Shown here piece by piece: positions 37,271 through 45,000 of a DNA stretch of 45,000 bases; positions within the stretch are counted from its first letter, which is position 1; each line of letters starts with the position of its first letter. A program made the position numbers and the translations under genes. Source of the DNA: Vibrio mimicus (lineage in GTDB: Bacteria; Pseudomonadota; Gammaproteobacteria; Enterobacterales; Vibrionaceae). Where the stretch lies: assembly GCF_019048845.1 (NCBI RefSeq), contig NZ_CP077426.1:1-45000 (forward strand). The letters are read 5' to 3'. The notes under the pieces are model-generated. The model was not told the origin of the DNA. It saw nothing but the letters and a program-made list of their open reading frames with translations, and ran no database searches.

Positions 37271-38398
37271 ATGGCACGACTAACCCGTTATATTGCCTGC
37301 GCTTTATTACCGTTCACTTTACTGAGTGGGCAGGTAATGGCGGATGAGCAAACTCCGCTGACTCTCAAACAAGGTGCACCGAAAACGTATACCGTGGTGA
37401 AGGGCGATACCTTGTGGGATATTTCGGCGCTGTATCTTGATAGCCCATGGCTATGGCCAAGGCTTTGGCAAGTCAACCCAGAAATTGATAACCCACATTT
37501 GATCTACCCCGGTGATAAATTGACGCTGTTTTGGCGTGATGGGCAACCCGTACTCAGTCTAAAACCGATGCGCAAACTGAGCCCGCAAGTGCGTGTGTTG
37601 GAAAAACAAGCTGTTCCGACTGTGCAAGAAGGCTTGGTGCTGCCTTATTTACAATCTGACCGTTTGATGGCGAAAACCGCCTTGCAAGGTAGCGTGCGTG
37701 TGATTGGCTCCAGTGAGGGTCGTCAATATCTCACCAAGCAAGATCAGCTTTACATCTCCGGTGTACACAGCGAGAAAAAGTGGGGGATTTATCGCGAGGT
37801 AGCACAGTATCAACGTGATGATGAAGTCATGGTGGCGCTGCGTTTAGTGGCGGTGGGTGAATTGGCGATGACTGGGGGCAACTTTAGTGGCCTAAGCTTG
37901 CAAGAGCAAAACCAAGAGATTTTAGCCAATGATATTGCTTTGCCAGAAATTGATCTTGAGGAGCGCCAACTGTCGACAACCTTCTATCCGCAGCCAGCGC
38001 CTGCAGGGAGTGAAGCTCGCATTCTGGGTTCGCTTGAAGGGAGTCAATACGCCGGACAGAATCAAGTGGTGGTGATTGACCAAGGCCGCAGTGATGGCGT
38101 CGCGCAAGGCAGTATGTTTGAACTGTATCAAGCCGCAGTCCAAGTCAAAGCTAAGCAAGATTCGTCTACTTTCCTGTCTGAACGTTCGAACACGGACGTT
38201 CAGTTACCAAGTGTAAAAGTGGGCGCTTTGATGGTGATTCGCCCCTATGAGCGTTTTAGCTTGGCACTGATTACTAACAGTTCGGCACCGATCAGTGCTG
38301 AAGTGCACGCACTGTCTCCGCAGGCAGAACCTCAAACCGAGCAGCCAGATGTGGTGCAATTGTCTGAACAAACCGATTTGGTTGATGATGCCAGTTAA
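37271..38398 (+). CDS. Secreted LysM-domain protein
   Basis: The 375-residue product has a signal peptide (MARLTRYIACALLPFTLLSG, cleavage near VMA-DEQ) and one LysM module at about residues 39-86 (TYTVVKGDTLWDISALYL), which binds peptidoglycan. The rest is not assigned to a known enzyme by eye. The ATG at 37271 follows AAGGA. The gene overlaps dprA by one base (TAATG), so the two are translationally coupled; this LysM-dprA-smg order is a conserved Vibrio pattern as I recall it. A cell-wall role is inferred from LysM. Confidence 0.85.
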   Translation: MARLTRYIACALLPFTLLSGQVMADEQTPLTLKQGAPKTYTVVKGDTLWDISALYLDSPWLWPRLWQVNPEIDNPHLIYPGDKLTLFWRDGQPVLSLKPMRKLSPQVRVLEKQAVPTVQEGLVLPYLQSDRLMAKTALQGSVRVIGSSEGRQYLTKQDQLYISGVHSEKKWGIYREVAQYQRDDEVMVALRLVAVGELAMTGGNFSGLSLQEQNQEILANDIALPEIDLEERQLSTTFYPQPAPAGSEARILGSLEGSQYAGQNQVVVIDQGRSDGVAQGSMFELYQAAVQVKAKQDSSTFLSERSNTDVQLPSVKVGALMVIRPYERFSLALITNSSAPISAEVHALSPQAEPQTEQPDVVQLSEQTDLVDDAS

Positions 38399-39513
38399 TG
38401 AAAGATCAGGATTTAGTGGCATGGTTGGCGCTCTGTTTTACTCCTAAACTAGGCAGCAAAACCATTTCTCACCTGCTTGCGACCCGTTTGCCAGCCCAGT
38501 TGCAAAGTTTTACGCCTAAGCAATGGTTGGCCAGCGGGCTTAAGCCCGAACAACTGGTGTTTTTAACTACTCAAGCGGCTAAACAAGCCGAGCTGTGTTT
38601 GCAATGGCGATCAGCAGCCAATAACCGCTATATCGTCACTCCTCATTGCCCGCGTTACCCTCGTTTATTGAAAGAGATTAGCTCATCGCCTCCCATCCTG
38701 TTTATTGAAGGAATATGGGAAGCGGTGCATGACCCCGCGGTAGCTATCGTCGGTAGCCGCAATGCCAGTGTTGATGGGCGGCAGATCGCTCGCCAATTTG
38801 CCACTGAGCTCGCGCAGTCGGGTTTAGTGGTCACCAGTGGTTTAGCGCTTGGTATTGATGGCTATGCGCACGATGGAGCTTTGCAAGCACAAGGGCAAAC
38901 CGTGGCAGTATTAGGTTCAGGGCTGGCGCAGGTTTACCCCAAACAGCATCAAGGGTTAGCGGAGCGAATCATCGCCCAAGGGGCCTTGGTTTCTGAGTTT
39001 GCCCCTCACACACCGCCTAAAGCCGATCACTTTCCGCGCCGTAACCGAATTATCAGCGGCTTATCGCTGGGCGTTGTGGTGGTAGAAGCTGCGGAGAAAA
39101 GCGGCTCACTCATCACTGCGCGCTATGCCGCTGAGCAAGGGCGTGAGGTCTTTGTGGTTCCCGGCTCGATTTTTAATGCCGCCAGCCAAGGTAGCAATCA
39201 ATTGATTCGTCAAGGCGCTTGTTTGGTGCAAAGTGTGCAACAAATTCATCAAGAGCTCAAAAATGCGCTGACTTGGTCACTCTCTGAACAAGTTCCTTAT
39301 CAAGCAACACTTTTTTCTGCTGTACAGGGCGATGAAGAATTGCCATTTCCCGAGCTGTTAGCTAACGTAGGAATAGAAGCTACACCTATTGATATTCTCG
39401 CAAGCCGGACCCAGATACCGGTGCAAGATATTATGATGCAGCTCTTGGAGCTTGAGCTCCTTGGGCATGTGGTTGCAGTACCTGGTGGCTATATTAGAAA
39501 GGGGAGAGGCTAG
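38398..39513 (+). CDS. dprA: DNA-processing protein DprA (Smf)
   Basis: DprA binds incoming single-stranded DNA and loads RecA during natural transformation, a key step in V. cholerae competence. The 371-residue product begins [14 protein letters not shown]. It has an N-terminal SAM-like domain, a Rossmann core with GSRNAS (119-124) and SGLALGID (147-154), and a C-terminal winged-helix DML1-like domain. The ATG at 38398 overlaps the LysM stop by one base. smg follows three bases after the stop, a tight operon. Confidence 0.95.
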
Positions 39514-39515
39514 CT

Positions 39516-39992
39516 ATGATGATGGATATTCTGATGTATCTGTTCGAAACCTACGTCCATAGCGATGCAGATTTGCAAGTGGATCAGGACCAGCTGGAAG
39601 ATGAACTGCTGCGTGCTGGGTTTCACCAAAAAGACATCTACAAGGCCCTCCACTGGTTGGAAGAGCTGGCGGCTTTGCAACAAACCGATGCACAAACCGC
39701 AATTGCGAAAAGTGCACCCACTTCAATGCGTATTTACGCGCCGGAAGAGATTGAACGACTGGATCTCGAATCGCGTGGTTTCCTGCTGTTTCTTGAACAC
39801 ATCAATGTGCTGACCCCAGAAACTCGTGAAATGGTGATTGACCGTGTCATGGGATTAGAAACCGATGAGTTTGAGCTTGATGACCTGAAATGGATCATCC
39901 TGATGGTGCTGTTCAATGTCCCGGGTAATGAAAATGCTTACACAGTGATGGAAGAGCTGCTGTACAGCAAAGAACAAGGCATTTTGCATTAA
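39516..39992 (+). CDS. smg: Smg protein (DUF494)
   Basis: The 158-residue acidic product is Smg, aligned with E. coli Smg (157 residues) over [18 protein letters not shown] and the C-terminal [12 protein letters not shown]. Its function is unknown; it is conserved next to dprA. Three ATGs in a row (39516, 39519, 39522) are possible; GAGAGG (39504-39509) fits the first or second. I report the first. It begins just after the dprA stop and ends eight bases before the next gene's first possible start. Confidence 0.92.
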
Positions 39993-40005
39993 GCGTGATG
40001 TGTCT

Positions 40006-40572
40006 ATGAGTCGTAAAATTGACCCGCAACTGTTTGCCGCTCATGAGCATGCGCTGCAATCTTCCCCTTGTCCGCAATGTGGCGCAGCATTACAACTGCG
40101 CCACGGCAAACATGGTCCTTTTTTAGGTTGCACCGCGTATCCAGAGTGTGACTACATCAAACCTCTGCATCAAAATGATGGGCATATCATCAAAGAACTC
40201 GGTGTGCCTTGCCCTGAATGTGGACATGAACTGGTGCTGCGCCAAGGTCGTTACGGGATGTTTATTGGCTGTAGCCACTACCCGCAGTGCCACCATATCG
40301 AGTCGATGGATTCCCCTTCGCATGAGGAAACATCGCCAGATATCCTTTGCCCGGAATGCAGCAAAGGCCACCTTATCGAACGCAAATCTCGCTTCGGTAA
40401 ACTGTTTTATGCGTGTGATGCGTATCCTAAGTGTAAGTTTGCTTTAAATGGTAAACCGATTGCTCAGGCTTGTGCTCAGTGTGGCTTTACGGTGATGGTG
40501 GAAAAGAAAAGTTCAGCAGGCATGCGCTATCAATGCGCTAATCGTCAATGTGGGCATATTCAGGAATGCTAG
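40006..40572 (+). CDS. yrdD: Topoisomerase-type zinc-finger protein YrdD
   Basis: The 188-residue product consists of four C4 zinc ribbons like the C-terminal part of topoisomerase I: Cys22/25/42/48, Cys69/72/89/95, Cys115/118/137/143 and Cys156/159/177/182. It has no topoisomerase catalytic domain. E. coli YrdD is similar. A DNA- or RNA-binding role is likely but unproven. The ATG at 40006 is preferred over the GTG at 40000; neither has a strong ribosome site. It is the last gene of LysM-dprA-smg-yrdD, followed by a terminator. Confidence 0.88.
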   Translation: MSRKIDPQLFAAHEHALQSSPCPQCGAALQLRHGKHGPFLGCTAYPECDYIKPLHQNDGHIIKELGVPCPECGHELVLRQGRYGMFIGCSHYPQCHHIESMDSPSHEETSPDILCPECSKGHLIERKSRFGKLFYACDAYPKCKFALNGKPIAQACAQCGFTVMVEKKSSAGMRYQCANRQCGHIQEC

Positions 40573-40600
40573 CTTCATCATGCTCATCGCATACAAAGTT

Positions 40601-40625
40601 AAAGCCGCGTTAGACGCGGCTTTAT
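40601..40625. terminator. Terminator between yrdD and purK
   Basis: AAAGCCGCGT (40601-40610) pairs with ACGCGGCTTT (40614-40623) around TAG. The plus-side exit is TTTATTG and the minus-side exit TTTAACTTTG, so it may work both ways but weakly. Confidence 0.75.
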
Positions 40626-40644
40626 TGCATTAGTGAGGTATGGA

Positions 40645-41778
40645 TTAAGGCTGAATTTCCTTTGCTACGGCGTGTACGGCAGGAAAAGCCTTTTCATCTA
40701 ACACTGTCGCTAATTGGCATAATTTGCGTTGCAGCTCACCACTGTAATCGGCGGTCACATTGATATGCCCCATCTTGCGTCCTAGGCGCTTGGCCTTGCC
40801 GTACCAATGTACGTGGCAGCCTTCCATCGCCAACACAGCGGAGGGGAGTTGGTCTTCACCAAGGATATTGATCATCGCGGTTTCACGAACCAGTTTGGTG
40901 CTACCCAGTGGCAAACCACATACCGCGCGTAAGTGATTTTCGAATTGGCAGGTTTCAGCGCCTTGTTGAGTCCAGTGACCTGAATTGTGTACTCGTGGTG
41001 CGATTTCATTGACCAGTAACTGGCCTTGCACTTCAAAAAATTCCAACGCCAATACACCGACATAATTGAGCTGCTCGGCTACCGCTTTAAACATCGCTTC
41101 CGCTTGAGCTTGTAGCGCAGGAGCATCAATGGCGGTAGAAAGGCTCAACACACCTTGGGTATGAACGTTCTCCGCTAAAGGATACACCACAACATCGCCG
41201 ACTAGGTTACGTGCACCGACCAGTGACACTTCGCGATCAAAAGCGACAAATTCTTCTGCCACAATTGCTTGTTCGGGGTTGGCTGCCAGATATTGCGCAA
41301 GTTCTTGCCAAACCGATTCGATCTGCGTTGGTTCTTTCAAGCGCCATTGGCCTTTTCCATCGTAGCCTCCGAGTGCACTTTTCAGCACCATAGGCAATCC
41401 AATCTCAGCGATTGCAGCGCTCAGATCATCTCGGCTGCGGATCATCGTATAACGTGCATTCGCCACTTGGGCGCGATCCAGCAACGCTTTTTCTAAACGA
41501 CGATCGCCACCGGCTTTGATGGCTTCAGCGCTTGGGTAAAGCTTGCCACTGCGTGCACAAAGATCGAGGATCGGATGGGGAATGTGTTCAAACTCCGCGG
41601 TGATCACATCAGCTTGCTCAATCGCTTGCTCCAATCCATGCCCAAGCACGGTTTGGGTTAAGGGATGAACAATGTTTTCGCTACCGACATCAAAGGCAAT
41701 TGTCTCAATATTGAGTGGTGCTCCCGCTAGCGACATCATGCGCGCCAGCTGACCAGCACCCAGAACTAAAACACGCAT
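40645..41778 (-). CDS. purK: N5-carboxyaminoimidazole ribonucleotide synthase
   Basis: PurK is an ATP-grasp enzyme that converts AIR, ATP and bicarbonate to N5-CAIR in purine synthesis. The 377-residue product begins [21 protein letters not shown] and has the ATP-grasp core ([47 protein letters not shown]). The ATG at 41778 is three bases after the purE stop, so they form one operon. A PurR operator lies upstream of purE. Confidence 0.96.
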   Translation of the reverse strand: MRVLVLGAGQLARMMSLAGAPLNIETIAFDVGSENIVHPLTQTVLGHGLEQAIEQADVITAEFEHIPHPILDLCARSGKLYPSAEAIKAGGDRRLEKALLDRAQVANARYTMIRSRDDLSAAIAEIGLPMVLKSALGGYDGKGQWRLKEPTQIESVWQELAQYLAANPEQAIVAEEFVAFDREVSLVGARNLVGDVVVYPLAENVHTQGVLSLSTAIDAPALQAQAEAMFKAVAEQLNYVGVLALEFFEVQGQLLVNEIAPRVHNSGHWTQQGAETCQFENHLRAVCGLPLGSTKLVRETAMINILGEDQLPSAVLAMEGCHVHWYGKAKRLGRKMGHINVTADYSGELQRKLCQLATVLDEKAFPAVHAVAKEIQP

Positions 41779-41781
41779 CCG

Positions 41782-42267
41782 TTACTCCTCCGCAGGATTT
41801 GGGTTGTCTAACACGGACTGTGTTTGCTTAGCGCGGAAGGCCTCTACCTTGCTCATCACTTCTGGGTTGTGAATGCCGATGATTTGCGCGGCAAGTAATC
41901 CCGCATTCGCGGCACCGGCTTCTCCAATCGCTAAAGTACCCACAGCAATACCTTTTGGCATCTGCACAATTGAGTATAAGGAGTCGAGTCCAGACAGAGC
42001 ACGTGATTGAACGGGTACACCTAAAACAGGCAGGCTTGTAAATGCTGCCGTCATTCCCGGCAGATGTGCTGCACCGCCAGCACCCGCGATGATCACTTGT
42101 AAACCACGTTCTTTGGCGCTTGAGGCGTAATCGGCTAGCAGATGAGGAGTACGATGTGCCGAAACCACCTTGGTTTCATAAGCAACACCAAACTGGTCAA
42201 GCATTTCTGCTGCGTGTTTCATGGTTGGCCAGTCTGATTTGGAACCCATGATAATACCGACTGTCAT
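41782..42267 (-). CDS. purE: N5-CAIR mutase PurE (class I)
   Basis: PurE moves the carboxylate of N5-CAIR to C4 to form CAIR. From the ATG at 42267, behind a strong AAGGAG, the product is 161 residues, typical of class I PurE. GSKSDW (8-13) and SAHRTP (36-41), with His38, mark the active site. An upstream in-frame start 18 codons away lies near the -10 and is rejected. It works with PurK, encoded three bases downstream. Confidence 0.97.
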   Translation of the reverse strand: MTVGIIMGSKSDWPTMKHAAEMLDQFGVAYETKVVSAHRTPHLLADYASSAKERGLQVIIAGAGGAAHLPGMTAAFTSLPVLGVPVQSRALSGLDSLYSIVQMPKGIAVGTLAIGEAGAANAGLLAAQIIGIHNPEVMSKVEAFRAKQTQSVLDNPNPAEE

Positions 42268-42319
42268 CTCAAACTCCTTCAGTGTTATTAATTGGGTGGA
42301 TAAACCCGTGTTGCGGCGC

Positions 42320-42348
42320 ATTATACGGGGATTTTTATCTCAAGCAAA
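42320..42348 (-). promoter_or_regulatory. Sigma-70 promoter of purEK
   Basis: On the minus strand TTTGCT (42348-42343) and a perfect TATAAT (42325-42320) are 17 bases apart. The start would be near 42313, about 45 bases before the purE ATG. The -35 lies inside the PurR operator. Confidence 0.85.
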
Positions 42349-42357
42349 CGTTTGCTT
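42342..42357. promoter_or_regulatory. PurR operator of purEK
   Basis: AAGCAAACGTTTGCTT (42342-42357) is a perfect 16-bp palindrome matching the PurR box (ACGCAAACGTTTnCGT) at its core. It overlaps the -35 of purEK, so PurR with hypoxanthine or guanine should block transcription. Confidence 0.92.
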
Positions 42358-42436
42358 TTTGTTGGTGGTGAGAATAACTGGTCAATCGCCATACTATTCG
42401 TACACTGCTATTGAGTGATATATAGGAGTCAATAAA

Positions 42437-42994
42437 GTGGGCAATCTGCAACAAGCGGTTGATGTGCTGCAAAGTGGCGGTGTGATCGCTTATCCCACCG
42501 AAGGGGTATTTGGTTTAGGCTGTGATCCAGACAACCAAGCTGCGATGCTGCGTTTACTCGCGATTAAGCAGCGTCCGATTGAAAAAGGGGTAATCTTGAT
42601 TGCGGCAAACTATGAGCAGTTACGTCCCTATATCGATGAAAACCAGCTTACGGCAGAGCAGTTGGCTCAGGTATTAGCGTCATGGCCCGCTCCGTTGACT
42701 TGGGTGATGCCCGCAAGCATTCATACCCCGAGTTGGGTGCGCGGTCAGTTTGATACGGTGGCGGTGCGAGTGCCTAATCATCCATTAGTGCAGCAATTGT
42801 GTTTGGCGTTTGGCAAACCATTAACGTCAACCAGTGCCAACTTAAGTGGACAACCCGCTTGTACCACGCAGCAAGAAGTGGTGGCTCAGTTAGGAAGTCA
42901 AATTGAGGCGGTGTTGGAAGGTAAAACCAGTGGCCGTTGTGGCCCGAGTGAAATTCGTGATGCACGCAGTTTACAAGTGTTAAGACAGGGATAA
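42437..42994 (+). CDS. tsaC: Threonylcarbamoyl-AMP synthase TsaC (YrdC/RimN)
   Basis: TsaC makes threonylcarbamoyl-AMP for the universal t6A37 tRNA modification. The 185-residue product has the YrdC/SUA5 fold with AYPTEGVFGLGCDP, the KQRP loop, and TSTSANLSGQ near the C-terminus. The start is a GTG at 42437 behind TAGGAG (42423-42428) with 8-base spacing. It is divergent from purEK and is followed 18 bases later by hemF; in E. coli it lies beside yrdD and aroE. Confidence 0.94.
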   Translation: MGNLQQAVDVLQSGGVIAYPTEGVFGLGCDPDNQAAMLRLLAIKQRPIEKGVILIAANYEQLRPYIDENQLTAEQLAQVLASWPAPLTWVMPASIHTPSWVRGQFDTVAVRVPNHPLVQQLCLAFGKPLTSTSANLSGQPACTTQQEVVAQLGSQIEAVLEGKTSGRCGPSEIRDARSLQVLRQG

Positions 42995-43930
<936 letters not shown>

Positions 43931-43950
43931 CACTTGAAGTTCTGAGTGAT

Positions 43951-43973
43951 AGGGTCGCGAAAGTGACCCTTTT
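43951..43973 (+). terminator. Weak terminator-like hairpin after hemF
   Basis: AGGGTC (43951-43956) pairs with GACCCT (43965-43970), followed by four Ts. It is short and lies between hemF and aroE, so it may only attenuate. Confidence 0.4.
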
Positions 43974-43991
43974 GATTGTTTAGGCAAGGAT

Positions 43992-44828
43992 ATGGCTTCT
44001 AAAATCGATCAGTATGTAGTTTTTGGTAATCCCATTAACCACAGTAAATCCCCCTTTATTCATACGCTGTTTGCGCGTCAAACCCAGCAGCCCATGACCT
44101 ATACCGCGCAATGCGCGCCAGTCGATGGATTTATCGAAGCGGCGACTCACTTCTTTGCGCAAGGTGGACGAGGTTGTAATGTTACCGTGCCATTTAAAGA
44201 GGAGGCGTACCGCTTTGCCGATCGCTTAACGGAACGCGCGCGTTTAGCCGGTGCGGTAAACACGTTAAAAAAGCTGGATGATGGCGAAATACTCGGAGAT
44301 AACACCGATGGTGAAGGCTTGGTGCAAGATCTACTCGCTCAACAAGTGCAACTGAAAGGCGTAAATATTTTGCTAATTGGAGCTGGTGGTGCGGCGCGTG
44401 GTGTGCTCAAACCACTGCTGGATCAAAAGCCTGCCTCTATTACGATTACCAATCGGACGTTATCTAAAGCCGAACAATTGGTGGAACTACTGGCACCCTA
44501 CGGCACTGTGATAGCCAAACCTTTCACAGAGATCACTCAAAGCTATGATGTGATCATTAACTCGACCTCAGCCAGTCTCGATGGTGAACTTCCTGCGATT
44601 GATCCTGTGATTTTTTCACCTCGCTCTGTCTGCTACGACATGATGTATGGTAAAGGGTACACCGTATTTAACCAATGGGCCCTACAACAAGGCTGTGCGC
44701 AGGTGATTGATGGCTTAGGTATGCTAGTGGGGCAAGCTGCGGAAAGTTTCATGTTATGGCGAGGGTTACGTCCGGGAACCAAGCAAATTTTGCGCGAGCT
44801 GCGTAAAAATCTTGAGGGGGCATTATGA
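43992..44828 (+). CDS. aroE: Shikimate dehydrogenase
   Basis: AroE reduces 3-dehydroshikimate to shikimate with NADPH. The 278-residue product shows the substrate-binding NHSKSP (16-21), the catalytic Lys69 (NVTVPFK) and Asp106 (GDNTDG), and the nucleotide-binding GAGGAARG region followed by NRT. The ATG at 43992 follows AAGGA. It ends with TGA overlapping the next ATG (ATGA, 44825-44828), so a translationally coupled DUF1488 gene follows. Confidence 0.96.
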   Translation: MASKIDQYVVFGNPINHSKSPFIHTLFARQTQQPMTYTAQCAPVDGFIEAATHFFAQGGRGCNVTVPFKEEAYRFADRLTERARLAGAVNTLKKLDDGEILGDNTDGEGLVQDLLAQQVQLKGVNILLIGAGGAARGVLKPLLDQKPASITITNRTLSKAEQLVELLAPYGTVIAKPFTEITQSYDVIINSTSASLDGELPAIDPVIFSPRSVCYDMMYGKGYTVFNQWALQQGCAQVIDGLGMLVGQAAESFMLWRGLRPGTKQILRELRKNLEGAL

Positions 44829-45000
44829 ACCAATCCATCCTGTTTCCAGATTTACAGCATTGGGATGAGAGTAAACAAGCCGTCGTATTTTTTGCTCAGC
44901 AAAACGGAGCGTTAATCGAATGTCTTGTAGCACGTCAAGTTCTACAAGAACTCTCAGGCGAAGCCTTAGCAGAATCGCAACACGTGATGACGGTATTCAG
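44825..45000 (+). CDS. DUF1488 family protein, 3'-truncated by window
   Basis: The ATG at 44825 overlaps the aroE stop by four bases (ATGA). The first 58 codons are visible, beginning [20 protein letters not shown], matching DUF1488 proteins such as E. coli YrdB, also next to aroE. The function is unknown. The rest lies beyond base 45000. Confidence 0.85.
   Translation, partial: MNQSILFPDLQHWDESKQAVVFFAQQNGALIECLVARQVLQELSGEALAESQHVMTVF

Overview
The window reads as the stretch of Vibrio cholerae chromosome I (or a very close relative such as V. mimicus) that starts at dnaA. Base 1 is the GTG start of dnaA. The order dnaA-dnaN-recF-gyrB, the ilvGMEDA operon, the yybP-ykoY riboswitch in front of a UPF0016 manganese exporter, a TcpG-type DsbA, and the def-fmt-rsmB-trkA-trkH block facing a LysM-dprA-smg-yrdD block all point there. 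This species call rests on recall of gene order and protein similarity; no search was run. The last base falls inside a DUF1488 gene. I saw no rRNA, tRNA, CRISPR, prophage or complete insertion sequence.

Layout. Bases 1-6110 (+) carry replication initiation, the sliding clamp, recombinational repair and DNA gyrase B. Bases 6111-7352 hold a GreA/GreB C-terminal-like gene, a 38-codon basic protein and a heat-shock control region, then ibpA. Bases 7878-12399 (-) hold avtA and glyQS, with a shortened ERIC element between them. Bases 12584-13744 (+) hold a Mn riboswitch, mneA and a small membrane protein. Bases 13790-15502 hold tusA, another small membrane protein and acuI. Bases 15751-22355 (-) are the complete branched-chain amino acid operon with its attenuator. 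Next come comM and an acyltransferase (+), then dsbA, srkA, ccoG and yihD (-) and a likely unannotated 55-codon gene. A Spo0M-like gene and a haemolysin-III-family gene (+) follow. Bases 30867-37131 (-) hold def-fmt-rsmB-trkA-trkH and a periplasmic DUF3157 gene. Bases 37271-40572 (+) hold LysM-dprA-smg-yrdD, then purEK (-), and tsaC-hemF-aroE-DUF1488 (+).

How the genes work together. Most are housekeeping modules: DNA replication, Gly-tRNA charging, Ile/Val synthesis, K+ uptake, N-formyl-methionine addition and removal, purine synthesis, heme and shikimate steps. Control signals legible in the DNA include a sigma-32 promoter plus ROSE-like thermometer (ibpA), a Mn riboswitch with competing downstream hairpins (mneA), an ilv attenuator, an FNR-type class II promoter (ccoG), a perfect palindromic PurR operator over the purEK promoter, and many intrinsic terminators.

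Most worth checking: the ilv leader peptide frame, which appears shifted by one base; the 55-codon gene closed by its own terminator; the paired palindromes upstream of it; and terminator-like hairpins that abut the starts of srkA and rsmB. I found no clear new multi-gene system; the region is mostly conserved core chromosome.
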